Shown: positions 7,136-16,600 of the stretch, in pieces
Layout: the number at the start of each line of letters is the position of its first letter
How positions within the stretch are numbered: the stretch's first letter is position 1
Origin: CBDUXP01 sp965371225 [NCBI: uncultured bacterium]
Lineage (GTDB): Bacteria > Abyssobacteria > SURF-5 > CBDUXP01
Direction of reading: 5' to 3'
Assembly: GCA_965371225.1 (NCBI GenBank)
Contig: CBDUXP010000002.1
Coordinates: 102,106-166,105, forward strand
Length of the DNA: 64,000 nt
Position numbers and translations under genes: made by a program
Notes under the pieces: generated by a model
Seen by the model: the letters and a program-made list of their open reading frames with translations, nothing else
What the model was told of the DNA's origin: nothing
Databases searched by the model: none

Positions 7136-9286
7136 ATGCGGTCCCGACTTCAGCAGTACGCGGCGGTCTTGTGGCTCCTGGCCGCCTGCGCCGTGCCCCT
7201 CAGCACGATCCGCAACGTCATCGCGACGTACGTGCCCGTCCCATTCTGGGACCAGTGGTTCGAAATCCGCTGGTACCAGGCTTATCTCGACGGGACCGCG
7301 CCCCTCACGACGCTTTGGCGGTTACATAACGAGCACAACATTTTCTTTCCGCGGTTGACGTTCCTCGCCGACCTCTCCTTGCTGCACGGCACCAACGTCT
7401 CGCTGCTGGTGTGGTGTCTCGTCATTCCGGCGGTCACGTGCGCGCTCCTCATACGCGAAGCGCGGCTGGCGCCGGGGCTCGGCAAGGGAACCGTCGCGTT
7501 TCTGGCGGGCGTGTACGTGATGTTGCTGTTCTCCTTTACCCAAATGGAGAACTTCGTCTCGCCGTTCCAGGTGCAGTTCGTCCTCGTCGTCGGCGCTCCC
7601 GTCGCGGCCTTCGTCTGTGTGGCCGACGCGGTGGACCGCCGCGACCACCCGCGGGCGGCGCTCGGGTGGTTGGGGCTCAGCAGCGTGTGCGGGTTTGTCG
7701 CCACCTTCTCCATGGCCAACGGGGTGCTCGTGTGGCCGTTGCTGCTTCTGGCCGCGTGGGTGGGCGGCCTGCCGCGGCGCGCGGTCCTGGGCCTGGGGGT
7801 GGTCGCGCTGTGCACCATGGCCCTGTGGTATGCAGACCGCGCCGCGATCGGCGTCGCGCCGGCCGGCCCGTACCGTATCGATCGCGCGCTGGTATTCCTG
7901 ACGCTCTACCTGGGTGCGCCGCTGGCCGCGCTTTCGGAGGAGGCGTCGGGGATCGTCGGCACGCTCGGCCTCTGCCTCGGCATCGGCCTGTCGCTGGTGG
8001 CGGTGCGCCGCGGGCGCGCGCTCAGTCGGTTCGAGCGCGTCTCCCTGCTCATCCTCTGGTTCACCCTCGCAAGCGCGGCGGCCACCACCTTGGGGCGCAG
8101 CGAGTGGGGGCACACCATCGCCCTCGTGTCGCGGTACGCCACCACCAGCCTCGTGTTCTGGGCCAGTGCCGTGTCGCTGCTCGTGTACCTCGTCGCACAA
8201 CTGGAACGGGGACGCCGCTTCGCGCTGCCGCTGGTGCTGGCGCTGGTGGCGGGCGGGCTCGTGTTGCTCCTGACCCCTGCGCACATCGCCACGGCTCGCC
8301 AAGCGCAGCGGGACGTGGAGAAGAAACGGATGGGTGAGCTGGCGTTAGTGGTCGGTGTGGACGACGCGTACCTTGGCTCCCTGTTTCCGGAGCGCGACAC
8401 GCTCTTGGGATTGCGGCCATTCTTGGCGGAACAGCGCCTCGCACCGTTCGTCACGGAATGGCCCCACTGGGTCGGCCGGCGCATGTCCGACGTGCTGGAC
8501 CTTGCGAGCGCCCCGGACGTGACCGGCCGATTCGCGAACGCGCGCGTACACGTGGCCCCGTTCGGCACGCCGGATGCCGATGCGGGCGTGCGGGTGCGCG
8601 GCTGGGCCTGGAACGAAGCGACCACTGCCGCGCCGGCGTTGGTGGTGCTCGCGGACGATTCGGGGATCATTCGCGGGTTCGCGCGACCGAACGCGCGGCC
8701 CGATGCGGTCGACGCACTGTACGGCGCGCGTGCCACGCCGGCGGCCGCGTGGTTCGGGTACGCGCGCACGGATGGCAGCCGGCCGCTTCGGGCGTACGCC
8801 TTGTCCGCGGACGGGCGATCCGCCCATGCGCTCGCCGGCGTCCAGTTCGCCGGTAATCTGACGGTCCACCGTTCCCCCGTCGCGGCCGGCGCGTGGCAGA
8901 GTGTGGGGGAGTGGACGCCGCAGCCACGCGCGCAGGTGGGCAGCCGCTTCGTGGGCGGGTACGCGTTCGGTTCCCCGCGGGCGCGGCAGGTCGGGACCTT
9001 GTATTCGGAGGCTTTTACGCCCGGGGATGCCGGCTATCTCCTGGTCCCGTTTACGACGGGGCCGGACACGGCTGGCGCGCAACTCTATGTAGTGGATGCC
9101 GAGACCGAGCGGGTGGTCGCTCGCTGTGATCTGACCGACGCCGTCCCCGTGTGGGTCGTGTGGACGATCCCGATTAGTGCGGGGTTCCCGCAGGCGGTCG
9201 TGATTCGCGTGGCCGACGCCGGGGACTCGCCCGACCAGTGGATCGCTATCGGCCAGCCGCGGCTGGTCTCGCCACCGACGCAGTAA
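7136..9286 (+). CDS. large polytopic membrane protein with C-terminal soluble domain
   Basis: 716 residues from the ATG at 7136; a GTG at 7112 would add 8. The first ~420 residues contain about ten hydrophobic segments. After the first of these comes a loop with FWDQWFEIRWYQ and LHNEHNIFFPRL. A loop containing NEHN/PR after TM1 is seen in GT-C-like polyprenyl-sugar glycosyltransferases and related uncharacterised envelope proteins, but no catalytic motif is certain. The last ~280 residues are a non-membrane, beta-rich region with repeated glycine and aromatic residues, presumably periplasmic. No family name can be given. There is no obvious partner gene: its neighbours are TetR upstream and convergent acyl-CoA dehydrogenases downstream. 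Confidence 0.7.
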   Translation: MRSRLQQYAAVLWLLAACAVPLSTIRNVIATYVPVPFWDQWFEIRWYQAYLDGTAPLTTLWRLHNEHNIFFPRLTFLADLSLLHGTNVSLLVWCLVIPAVTCALLIREARLAPGLGKGTVAFLAGVYVMLLFSFTQMENFVSPFQVQFVLVVGAPVAAFVCVADAVDRRDHPRAALGWLGLSSVCGFVATFSMANGVLVWPLLLLAAWVGGLPRRAVLGLGVVALCTMALWYADRAAIGVAPAGPYRIDRALVFLTLYLGAPLAALSEEASGIVGTLGLCLGIGLSLVAVRRGRALSRFERVSLLILWFTLASAAATTLGRSEWGHTIALVSRYATTSLVFWASAVSLLVYLVAQLERGRRFALPLVLALVAGGLVLLLTPAHIATARQAQRDVEKKRMGELALVVGVDDAYLGSLFPERDTLLGLRPFLAEQRLAPFVTEWPHWVGRRMSDVLDLASAPDVTGRFANARVHVAPFGTPDADAGVRVRGWAWNEATTAAPALVVLADDSGIIRGFARPNARPDAVDALYGARATPAAAWFGYARTDGSRPLRAYALSADGRSAHALAGVQFAGNLTVHRSPVAAGAWQSVGEWTPQPRAQVGSRFVGGYAFGSPRARQVGTLYSEAFTPGDAGYLLVPFTTGPDTAGAQLYVVDAETERVVARCDLTDAVPVWVVWTIPISAGFPQAVVIRVADAGDSPDQWIAIGQPRLVSPPTQ

Positions 9287-9321
9287 GGGCCGCCGCCAGG
9301 CGCCCGCGGGCGGCGGGTCGC

Positions 9322-10428
9322 CTAGGCGAAGCCCTGGGCCTGTGCGGCGAGTTCCCGGTTGGCCTCCGGGCTGCCGAGGAGATGCTTATTGAGGCTGGCG
9401 CGCTTGTAGTACAACTGCATGTCGCACTCCTCCGTGAACCCGATGCCGCCGTGGCATTCCGTAGCCGTCTTGGCGACGAACATGCCCACATCCCCCATGA
9501 GCGCTTTGGCCAACGCCGCATGCACGGGCACCTCGTCCGGCGCCGTGTCGAAGGCGTGCGCCGCGTACCACATGTACGCGCGGATCGGTTCGGCCGCGGT
9601 CACCATGTCGGCGCACATGTGTTTCACGGCCTGGAAGCCGCCGATGGGCCGATTGAACTGCTCACGCGTCTTGGCGTACTCGAGCGTCATGTCGATGGAC
9701 CGTTGGGCGGTCCCGACCCCGTCGGCCACGAGCGCAATGCGGCCCGCATCACAGGTTCGCGCCAGCGCCGCTGCCCCGCCCCCCTTGGCGCCCATGACCA
9801 TGTCGTCCGTGACGCGTACGCCCTCGAAGGTCACCTCGCAGATGCGGCGCGTTTTGTCGATGGTGAGCAATTGCGTGACGCCGAGGCCGGCGGTGCTGCG
9901 GGGGATCAGGTACAGCGTGGTGCCCCCGTCGGCCGCGATGGGGACGATCAGCGCGTCGGCTACCTGCGCCGCCGGCACGAACAGAATATTCCCGTTCAGC
10001 GTATCCCCGTCCAGGGTGAGGCTTTCTTCCGCCGGCCGGCCATTGGGGGAGGACGCCGCCAGCGTCACGATAGCTTCCCCCATGGCGATCTTCGGGAGCC
10101 ACTCCGCTTGCTGGGCGTCCGTGCCGGCCTCGCGGAGGGCCACCACGGCCATGACCGCGCACTCCACGTAGGGCGTCGGGGCCGCGGCCATGCCCAGCAC
10201 TTCCGCCACGAGCGCGGCATCGAGCATGGCGAGGTCAATCCCATCATGCGCCTCGGGCACCAGCAGGCCGAGCACGCCCAATTCCGCGAGCCCGGCCCAG
10301 ATGGCGGGGTCGTGCCCCGACTCTCCGCCCATGACTTCGCGCACCTTGGTGGTGGGGAGCTTGTCGTTGAGGAACTTGCGTACCGTGTCCTGGAGGGCGG
10401 TCTGTTCTTCAGAGAGTCCGAAATCCAT
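9322..10428 (-). CDS. acyl-CoA dehydrogenase, smaller subunit-type
   Basis: 368 residues of the FAD-dependent acyl-CoA dehydrogenase fold, which introduces the alpha,beta double bond in acyl-CoA thioesters. It starts MDFGLSEEQTALQDTVRKF and contains the characteristic late segment ATECHGGIGFTEECDMQLYY. It lies 9 bp downstream of a second, 412-residue acyl-CoA dehydrogenase. Adjacent unequal pairs like this are known to form alpha2beta2 enzymes (for example in steroid side-chain and some aliphatic acid degradation), where one subunit lacks part of the FAD site. The conserved GGTxxIQ FAD motif seen in the partner is not obvious here, which supports the heteromer idea. The substrate is not determinable. 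Confidence 0.88.
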   Translation of the reverse strand: MDFGLSEEQTALQDTVRKFLNDKLPTTKVREVMGGESGHDPAIWAGLAELGVLGLLVPEAHDGIDLAMLDAALVAEVLGMAAAPTPYVECAVMAVVALREAGTDAQQAEWLPKIAMGEAIVTLAASSPNGRPAEESLTLDGDTLNGNILFVPAAQVADALIVPIAADGGTTLYLIPRSTAGLGVTQLLTIDKTRRICEVTFEGVRVTDDMVMGAKGGGAAALARTCDAGRIALVADGVGTAQRSIDMTLEYAKTREQFNRPIGGFQAVKHMCADMVTAAEPIRAYMWYAAHAFDTAPDEVPVHAALAKALMGDVGMFVAKTATECHGGIGFTEECDMQLYYKRASLNKHLLGSPEANRELAAQAQGFA

Positions 10429-10437
10429 GGCGCCCCC

Positions 10438-11676
10438 CTAGTTCCTGTGCTTGGCCTGGGCGGCCAGCTGTTGGGCGACGGCGGGCAGGAACTTCGATTC
10501 CCGCGGCAGGCCGAGGCCGCGCTCGGCGATGATGTTCCGCTGGATCTGGTTCGTCCCGCCGGCGATGATCATGCCGAGTTGGTACATGCCGGCGCGCTGC
10601 CACTCACCACCCCGGCGCAGGTACTTGGACTTGTCGTAGAGGACGCCGAATTCGCCGAGCACGTCCACGGCGAGCTGGTGGATCTCGTACCCGAGTTCCG
10701 TCCCGCTGACCTTTGTGATCATGCGCGCGTAGCCGGGATCCTCCTTGCGCAGCGTGCACGTGAGCAGGCGCATGGCGTGATACTGGTTCGCGAAGGCGCG
10801 CGCTTGCAGCTTGAGGAAGCGGTCGCGGAAGATGGGGTTGTCCATCGCCTTGCGCCCGTCGCGCGTTTCCTTCTGCATCAGCCTGATGAGGGCCTTGAGG
10901 TAGTCGGCCGTTTGCGACGCGTTCCCGATGTTGCCGCGCTCGTGCTTCAGGGTCGTGTTCCCCACGAGCCAGCCTTCGCCGCGCTTCCCGATGAGGTTTT
11001 TCTTCGGCACGCGCACGTCCGTGAGGAAGACTTCATTGAAGGACGAGTCGCCGTTCATCTGCACGAGCGGACGCACTTCGACGCCAGGATGCTTCATGTC
11101 GATCACGATGTAGCTGATGCCGCCGTGCTTGCCCTTGTCCGGGTCCGTGCGGACCATGGCGAACATGCGGTCCGCGATCTGGGCGGCCGACGTCCAGATC
11201 TTCTGGCCGTTGATGATGAAATCGTCCCCGTCTTCCACGGCGCTGGTGCGGAGGCTGGCCAGGTCGCTCCCGCTTCCGGGCTCGCTGTAGCCCTGGCACC
11301 AGGTCATGTCTCCGCGGATGGTCTGCGGGATGTATTCCTTCTTCTGTTCCTCCGTGCCATGCACCAGGCACGTGGGGGTGAAGAGGCTGATGCCCAGGCC
11401 ACGCATGCCACGCGACGCGCCAGCCTGGCGGAACTCATCTTCGATGATGACATTTTCGAGAATGTCCGGCGTGGCGCCGTAGCCGCCATACTCCTTCGGG
11501 ATCGTCCGGCAGGCGTAGCCGTTGTCGATCAGGAGCTGCTGCCAGCGCTTGGCCGCTTTCCGGTCGCGGTACTCCAGCGCATCATTGGCCGGCACCGCCT
11601 CATCCTTATGCTGCTCGATGAAGCTGCGCACTTCTTCCCGAAACTTCTCATACTTTTCCGTGTAGTTCAGATCCAT
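10438..11676 (-). CDS. acyl-CoA dehydrogenase, larger subunit-type
   Basis: 412 residues. Typical landmarks are the FAD/substrate segment QGYSEPGSGSDLASLRT, the middle-domain strand INGQKIWTSAAQ, and the C-terminal GGTNQIQRNIIAERGLGLPR that binds the FAD of the neighbouring subunit. It is the first gene of a two-gene operon with the 368-residue acyl-CoA dehydrogenase 9 bp downstream. The start ATG has no strong Shine-Dalgarno. The upstream 267-bp spacer (11677-11943) has an AT-richer stretch with TATAGA-like boxes and a 7-bp inverted repeat (TACGTGG/CCACGTA), but no clean promoter. Confidence 0.9.
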   Translation of the reverse strand: MDLNYTEKYEKFREEVRSFIEQHKDEAVPANDALEYRDRKAAKRWQQLLIDNGYACRTIPKEYGGYGATPDILENVIIEDEFRQAGASRGMRGLGISLFTPTCLVHGTEEQKKEYIPQTIRGDMTWCQGYSEPGSGSDLASLRTSAVEDGDDFIINGQKIWTSAAQIADRMFAMVRTDPDKGKHGGISYIVIDMKHPGVEVRPLVQMNGDSSFNEVFLTDVRVPKKNLIGKRGEGWLVGNTTLKHERGNIGNASQTADYLKALIRLMQKETRDGRKAMDNPIFRDRFLKLQARAFANQYHAMRLLTCTLRKEDPGYARMITKVSGTELGYEIHQLAVDVLGEFGVLYDKSKYLRRGGEWQRAGMYQLGMIIAGGTNQIQRNIIAERGLGLPRESKFLPAVAQQLAAQAKHRN

Positions 11677-11943
11677 GACCCACCAATCCTGCGGGTGTAG
11701 CAGCGTCCGGTGGCCCCCCCACGGCGGCCCGGGCGCGAGCTCGGTTGGGCAGTTCGATCCAGCGGAACCTTCATTCTACGTGGCGTGATTCGCCTGGAGC
11801 AAGCCCACGTAAGTTCTTATTCTATAGAGACTTGCGTGTGATGCCGCCTTCAGATTCCCGCATATTTGACCGAGCGGCCAGTTATTCTGCCTCCCGCGGC
11901 ATCCCATCCCGGGGGCAGAAGGGGCGCATCCCGCCTCGGCGGC

Positions 11944-12816
11944 CTACGCGAAGAAGGTGGTGATCAGTTCGTCGATGGCGCGTTCGGTGTCCGGGTCGTC
12001 CGTGATGGCTTTGCTGACAGCGATCTGGCAGGCGCGCTTGATGGGGATGTCCTGAATCACGAGCTGCCCGGCGTAGATGAGCAGCCGGGTGCTGACGCCT
12101 TCTTCGAGCCCATGGTCCTTCAGGTTGCGCGTCTTCTCGCCGAGGCCGGCGAGGGCGGCGGCGGTGTCCGCGTCGATCCCGCTTTCGTGCGCGATGATTT
12201 CCGCTTCGCGGTCGCGGGGCGGGTAGTCGAAATCGATCGACACAAACCGCTGCCGCGTGGATTGCTTCAGGTTTTTCAGGACGCTCTGGTACCCGGGGTT
12301 GTAGGAGATGACGAGCAGGAACTGGGGGTGCGCCTCCAGCACCTCGCCCCGCTTCTCGATGGGCAGCATGCGCCGGTAGTCGGCCAGGGGGTGGATGATG
12401 ACGGTCGTGTCCTTGCGCGCCTCGACGATTTCGTCCAGGTAACAGATGGCGCCGACCCGCACGGCGCGGGTGAGGGGCCCGTCCAGCCACACGGTCTCGT
12501 CGCCGTGCAAGAGATAGCGCCCCACCAGGTCACTCGCGGACAGGTCCTCGTGACACGCGATGCTGACGAGCGGCGTCGTTTTGCTGTCCACGTCGCCCCG
12601 GGCCACCCGCTCCTGGTGCAGCGTGTAGGCCATGTACTCGACGAACCGGGTCTTGCCGCAGCCGGTCGGCCCCTTGAGCAGCACGGGGAGGCGGGCCTGG
12701 TAGGCGGCGCGGAACAGTTGTTCCTCATCCTGGATCGCCAGGTAGTACGGCGCCTCACTGAACTGGTATTCCTCGAAAAACTGCGCGGTGCCTCCGCGCG
12801 CGGCCACTGTGGTCAT
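11944..12816 (-). CDS. CbbQ/NirQ/NorQ-type MoxR AAA+ ATPase
   Basis: 290 residues. Walker A is GPTGCGKT (49-56), Walker B is CYLDEI (125-130), and SYNPGY in sensor 1 is typical of the CbbQ/NirQ/NorQ/GvpN branch. These chaperone ATPases work with a von Willebrand factor A partner (CbbO/NorD) to activate or insert metals in Rubisco, nitric oxide reductase and similar enzymes. No VWA gene and no such target enzyme lies in the window, so the gene is an orphan here. It is divergent from the ketopantoate-reductase-like gene. GGGTAGGGA just before the ATG is a usable ribosome site. Confidence 0.85.
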   Translation of the reverse strand: MTTVAARGGTAQFFEEYQFSEAPYYLAIQDEEQLFRAAYQARLPVLLKGPTGCGKTRFVEYMAYTLHQERVARGDVDSKTTPLVSIACHEDLSASDLVGRYLLHGDETVWLDGPLTRAVRVGAICYLDEIVEARKDTTVIIHPLADYRRMLPIEKRGEVLEAHPQFLLVISYNPGYQSVLKNLKQSTRQRFVSIDFDYPPRDREAEIIAHESGIDADTAAALAGLGEKTRNLKDHGLEEGVSTRLLIYAGQLVIQDIPIKRACQIAVSKAITDDPDTERAIDELITTFFA

Positions 12817-12835
12817 TCCCTACCCTCGGCTGGGC

Positions 12836-12864
12836 ATCCTACGCTGCCGCTGGGGCTACGGTAA
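12836..12864 (-). promoter_or_regulatory. promoter of the CbbQ-type ATPase gene
   Basis: On the minus strand TTACCG (12864-12859) and TAGGAT (12841-12836) have 17-bp spacing, just upstream of the ATG at 12816. The divergent gene has a TATAGT -10 candidate at 12898-12903 on the plus strand. Confidence 0.4.
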
Positions 12865-12937
12865 AGGTCACGGCTGTCGCGGACGGCCCAGGCACGCTAT
12901 AGTACGCCGCGCCGCGGGAGGAAACGGGGACTTTCGC

Positions 12938-13957
12938 ATGGACTACATCATTTACGGCGCCGGGGCGATCGGCAGCATCCTGGGCGCGGGCCTCGCGAAA
13001 GCGGGGCGCACGGTCACGCTCGTCGCCCGCGGGCCGCACGTGGTGGCCATTCGGGAACGGGGCCTGACGGTGGAGGGGCACCTGAGCGTGGACGGGCTGC
13101 GGCTGCCCGCCGTCGAACGCTTCGCCGACGCGGAACTGACGGACGACACGGTGGTGTGCCTCACCATGAAGACGAACGATACCGTGTCGGCCCTGGAGGC
13201 GGCGGGCGAGGCGCTGGCCGGCCGGCCCGTGGTGTGTTTCCAGAACGGGGTGCACAACGAACGCCTCATGGAGGAGCGCGGGCTCCGCGGCTACGGCGGA
13301 CTCGTGTATTGCAGCGGCAAGTTTCTGGAGGCGGGCCTCGTGCACAATCCGTCGGATGGGTTGTTCGGCATCGGCTGCTTGCCCGAGGGGCGGGACGACG
13401 TGTGCGAACGGGTGGCGGCGGACATTACGGCGGGGGGGCTCGAGGGCCAGGTGTTCGACGACATCATGGCCGTCAAGTGGAACAAGTTGCTCGGTAACCT
13501 GAACAACGCGTTCCGGGCGATGACGGATTTGGATTTCATGACGGCGGCCAAGTACGAGGACAGCCGGTTTTTCATGGCGACCATTATGGAGGAGGCGGTA
13601 CGCGTGCTCCGTGCGGCCGAGATCGCGTACACCCCGTTCCGGAAGGGCCGGACCGTGGACGAACAGACGGACGCGATGCGGCGGCCAGGTGAGCGCTCCT
13701 TCGATCCGCCTACCAATGAGGATGACAAGATTCACTCGAGCACGTGGCAGGACCTGAAGCTCCAGCGCGGCAAGGTCGAGGTGGAGTATTTCAACGGGGA
13801 GATCGTGCGCGTGGGGAAGCGGGTGAATGTGCCGACGCCGTACAACACGCTCATGTGGACCCGGTGCGCGAAGATGGCGCGCGACCGGATTCCACCCGGC
13901 GCGGAAACCGTCGCCTCCCTCCAGGCGCGGCTCGACGATCCGGAACATCACCGGTAG
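12938..13957 (+). CDS. ketopantoate reductase-family (PanE/ApbA) dehydrogenase
   Basis: 339 residues. The N-terminal Rossmann motif is YGAGAIGSILGAGLAKAG, followed by LVARGPHV, where the Arg suits NADP(H). The conserved KTND segment occurs at VVCLTMKTNDT, and FQNGVHNE is the family's NG loop. A C-terminal helical domain carries KWNKLLGN, with the catalytic-type Lys. PanE makes pantoate for coenzyme A, but many members are of unknown specificity, so the symbol is withheld. The ATG at 12938 is preceded by GGGAGG and TATAGT, and it fits the start of the Rossmann fold; the frame open upstream is not part of the gene. Confidence 0.85.
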   Translation: MDYIIYGAGAIGSILGAGLAKAGRTVTLVARGPHVVAIRERGLTVEGHLSVDGLRLPAVERFADAELTDDTVVCLTMKTNDTVSALEAAGEALAGRPVVCFQNGVHNERLMEERGLRGYGGLVYCSGKFLEAGLVHNPSDGLFGIGCLPEGRDDVCERVAADITAGGLEGQVFDDIMAVKWNKLLGNLNNAFRAMTDLDFMTAAKYEDSRFFMATIMEEAVRVLRAAEIAYTPFRKGRTVDEQTDAMRRPGERSFDPPTNEDDKIHSSTWQDLKLQRGKVEVEYFNGEIVRVGKRVNVPTPYNTLMWTRCAKMARDRIPPGAETVASLQARLDDPEHHR

Positions 13958-13963
13958 CGCGCC

Positions 13964-15748
13964 TTACTCGCCCGCCCCCTGCACGAGTAGCTTCGTTGCG
14001 TCGAGCACGGCTTCCGCGAGGGCGAGCGCGGGTTCGTACGGCAGAGGGGCGTACACACGCGATCTGGCAATGCGCTCATGCACCACTGCCAGGTCCACCG
14101 CGGCGTTCGAGTCCGGGGTCCAACAGGCGATGTCCACGATGAGGTCTCCACGGGCAAGGCGCAGGTGGGCGGGGGTTTCGGCACTCGGCCGCCGTAAGGC
14201 CGCGGCCGCCTGGTTCAGGAGTTCCTCGGGGGTCCGGTGCCGTTCCGGGGAGGCCGCGCGGAAGAGACCGAGGCCGCCCGGGCGGTACTCCAGAATGACG
14301 TCGCCCGCCTGCACGGGCCAGGCACCGATTCGTGCACTATCGACTGCGTTCACGATCCAGCGGGGGTTGTCCTCCAAATCCATCCCTGCAACCAGGCTTA
14401 GGGCCTCGACGAGTTCGTCCACCCGGTCACGCCGCAGAGCCTTGTCGTGTGGCAGCACCATGTTGACCCATTGCTGTCCCGCGTACAGTTCATACCCGGG
14501 CGGATCGGCGAATACTTCCCGTGGACTCACTCGGCCGCGTACGTGCTGCCACTCATCCCATTCGACATCCTCCACCGTCTGCTGTGCGCCCGGCATTGGT
14601 AAGTCGAGAGGTTGACCCTCGGCGTCCACCCGTTGCTCCTCCCACGTCCTTTCGATGCGTCGCGGGAACCAGGCGCCGTTCGCGCGGCGGCGCCAGCCCG
14701 TGAAGGTGTAGGTGTCGCGTCGTTCCACGTACGGATGGGCCTCCCAATCGAAATACCCGATTGCCTCCTTCTTTTTCCGCAACAGCGCGTTCAGTTCCGC
14801 CGGAGGCAAGGGAAGCGGCGGATCGCGATTGTGTGATTGATTTAGCATCTCCACCAGTTGTTGAAATTCGTTCCGTACATCAACCGTTTCCCATTCTTGG
14901 GGTACGAAGGCGCGGCGCGGATCAGTGGCAATGGAGACCTGCCGTCCATCAATCGATGTCCATTGCATCACCACACGGGCCCCTTGGGCATCACTCTGCT
15001 CCTGTATCCGCGTCGGCGGCCCTTGTTCCAGCAAGTACTGCAACGCCTCCGTCAGATGTCGCTCGCCGATCCACGCATGGATCATGAAAAGCTGGCCAAA
15101 TCTGGTGTAGGCCGGCGCAAGCCACACGCCGGTGTCGTCCGGTCGCTCCGGAAGCATAGTCCAGCCTTGCAGACCACCCCAGGCACGCTGTACCACGTGA
15201 TATCCATTTCCCCCTTCCCTTCGGAAGTGAATTTCGATACGCAACCGCCTGGGTGAGGCAAGCAACCGCGTATAGTTGTTAGTCCACTGCGTTTCGATCC
15301 GATAGGGTCGCTTGGAATCGCCGCTCTGGCTGAAATGGGGATGGTCCCGTTCGTCCAGCGTCATCGAACCGTACTGCTCCTCACGTGCGACCTCCGCACG
15401 ATAAGAGTCTTCGTCCATGTGCCAGACCCATCGCGAACCGGTGTGGAGTTCCACGCTACCGTCCGCCACGACGGTGATCGCGCCGGCGAACGCGCGGAGA
15501 AGGTGTAAATAGCGTGGGTCCTGGCCGCGGAACCGGTCTTCGGTCGTCGCGGGGATCAATCCTTGAAGGTGTTCAGTTTCCTCCTCGAATGTTTCAATCC
15601 CATCGAGATCGGCGCGGCGGACGTCGCTGCCGAACCAGTGCCACCTGCCGGCTTGCGCCGGAGACGCGGACACAGCACCGGCGAACACCACGAGCACCCC
15701 CGCTAGAACTAATTGGCCGTGGAGATTGCGCACCCTCCTGCCCAACAC
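13964..15748 (-). CDS. exported protein, paralogue of the lipoprotein at 16601-18283 (family A)
   Basis: About 594 residues. A basic start and a hydrophobic core end in ASPAQA, a likely signal-peptidase I site, so the protein is exported. I recognise no known domain. It is clearly related along its whole length to the lipoprotein gene 0.85 kb away: shared blocks are RFRGQDPRYLHLL, QRAWGGLQGW, ARVVMQW, ATDPRRAFVPQEW, RGRVSPREVFADPPGY, the QWV..VLPHD segment and LRLARGDLIVDIACWTPDS. The last block would suit a beta-sandwich. Start codon is uncertain: AGGAGGGG lies 4 bp before a GTG at 15748 and 7 bp before a TTG at 15745. The gene is convergent with the PanE-like gene (6-bp gap). Confidence 0.75.
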   Translation of the reverse strand: MLGRRVRNLHGQLVLAGVLVVFAGAVSASPAQAGRWHWFGSDVRRADLDGIETFEEETEHLQGLIPATTEDRFRGQDPRYLHLLRAFAGAITVVADGSVELHTGSRWVWHMDEDSYRAEVAREEQYGSMTLDERDHPHFSQSGDSKRPYRIETQWTNNYTRLLASPRRLRIEIHFRREGGNGYHVVQRAWGGLQGWTMLPERPDDTGVWLAPAYTRFGQLFMIHAWIGERHLTEALQYLLEQGPPTRIQEQSDAQGARVVMQWTSIDGRQVSIATDPRRAFVPQEWETVDVRNEFQQLVEMLNQSHNRDPPLPLPPAELNALLRKKKEAIGYFDWEAHPYVERRDTYTFTGWRRRANGAWFPRRIERTWEEQRVDAEGQPLDLPMPGAQQTVEDVEWDEWQHVRGRVSPREVFADPPGYELYAGQQWVNMVLPHDKALRRDRVDELVEALSLVAGMDLEDNPRWIVNAVDSARIGAWPVQAGDVILEYRPGGLGLFRAASPERHRTPEELLNQAAAALRRPSAETPAHLRLARGDLIVDIACWTPDSNAAVDLAVVHERIARSRVYAPLPYEPALALAEAVLDATKLLVQGAGE

Positions 15749-15867
15749 AGCCCCTCCTGATCTCAAAACGATAGCACGCGCTCTGGTCGACTTCCACGGG
15801 TATGTTGCAAGCAGGGCGGCTAGCTGGTGCTAAGATGCGGCGCGGTGGCGGGAGAGGAGCGTGATGC

Positions 15868-16560
15868 GTGATACATCCGGTAAGTCCCGGGACCGGCTCA
15901 GGAAAGCGGCCGGCCTGCGGGGCCGATGCCGCCATGGCCGACGCCAGCTTTCACCTCGCCCCAGCCGCCCCGGCGCACGTGGAGACGGCGGCGGCGCTCA
16001 TCTACGCCACGGGGCCGCGGGTGTTCGATTTCGTGTACGGCAACCAAGCGGTCGCGGAGGACGTGGTGGTGTTCTGTTTCGGGAAGCGGTGGAACCCGTA
16101 CTCCTATCGGTACGCCACCGCGGCCGTGGCGGACGGGCGCATGGTGGGACTTGAACTGGGCTTCGATGCCCACCAGAAGCGTCGGCTCGATCAAATGAAC
16201 GTGCCGTACCACCTGTGGCGGCTGCCCCCGCGGCGGTGGCGCGGCCTGTTCACTGCGTCCCAGGCCCTCGGCCCCTGTTTCCCCCCGCCCGCGCCCGGCG
16301 AGTACTACGTGCAGAACCTGGCCGTGGCGTCCGAGCGGCGCAGCTGTGGCATTGGCGAACGGTTGCTCCAGACCGCATTCGATCGCGCCGCGGCCCGCGG
16401 GTACGCCGCGTGCACCCTCGACGTGGCACTTACCAATGCCGGTGGGATTCGCTTCTACGAACGCATGGGCATGACCGTGCAACAGGAACTCCCACCCCCC
16501 GACATCGACCCGCGCCACGCCGTGCCCGGACATCTGCGGATGGTGAAGCGACTCGCTTGA
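15868..16560 (+). CDS. GNAT-family N-acetyltransferase
   Basis: 230 residues from the GTG at 15868, which has a good ribosome site (GAGAGGAGC); an ATG at 15934 would start right at the fold. The acetyl-CoA loop is visible in YVQNLAVASERRSCGIGERL (an R/Q-x-x-G-x-G/A type motif), followed by LQTAFDRAAARGYAACTLDV and the C-terminal NAGGIRFYERMGM. These features define GNAT acetyltransferases that modify amines on small molecules or proteins. The gene sits alone on the plus strand between the two paralogous exported proteins, which read the other way. Whether they are functionally linked is not shown by the sequence. Confidence 0.85.
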   Translation: MIHPVSPGTGSGKRPACGADAAMADASFHLAPAAPAHVETAAALIYATGPRVFDFVYGNQAVAEDVVVFCFGKRWNPYSYRYATAAVADGRMVGLELGFDAHQKRRLDQMNVPYHLWRLPPRRWRGLFTASQALGPCFPPPAPGEYYVQNLAVASERRSCGIGERLLQTAFDRAAARGYAACTLDVALTNAGGIRFYERMGMTVQQELPPPDIDPRHAVPGHLRMVKRLA

Positions 16561-16600
16561 CCTACTGACCGTGCTGTCGCCAAGGCAGGGGCGCGGGGGA

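Noticed and set aside
9238-11700. 820-residue plus-strand open frame opposite the acyl-CoA dehydrogenases
   Set aside because: It is antisense to two genes with clear conserved motifs; the His/Arg-rich composition is typical of a third-position GC shadow.
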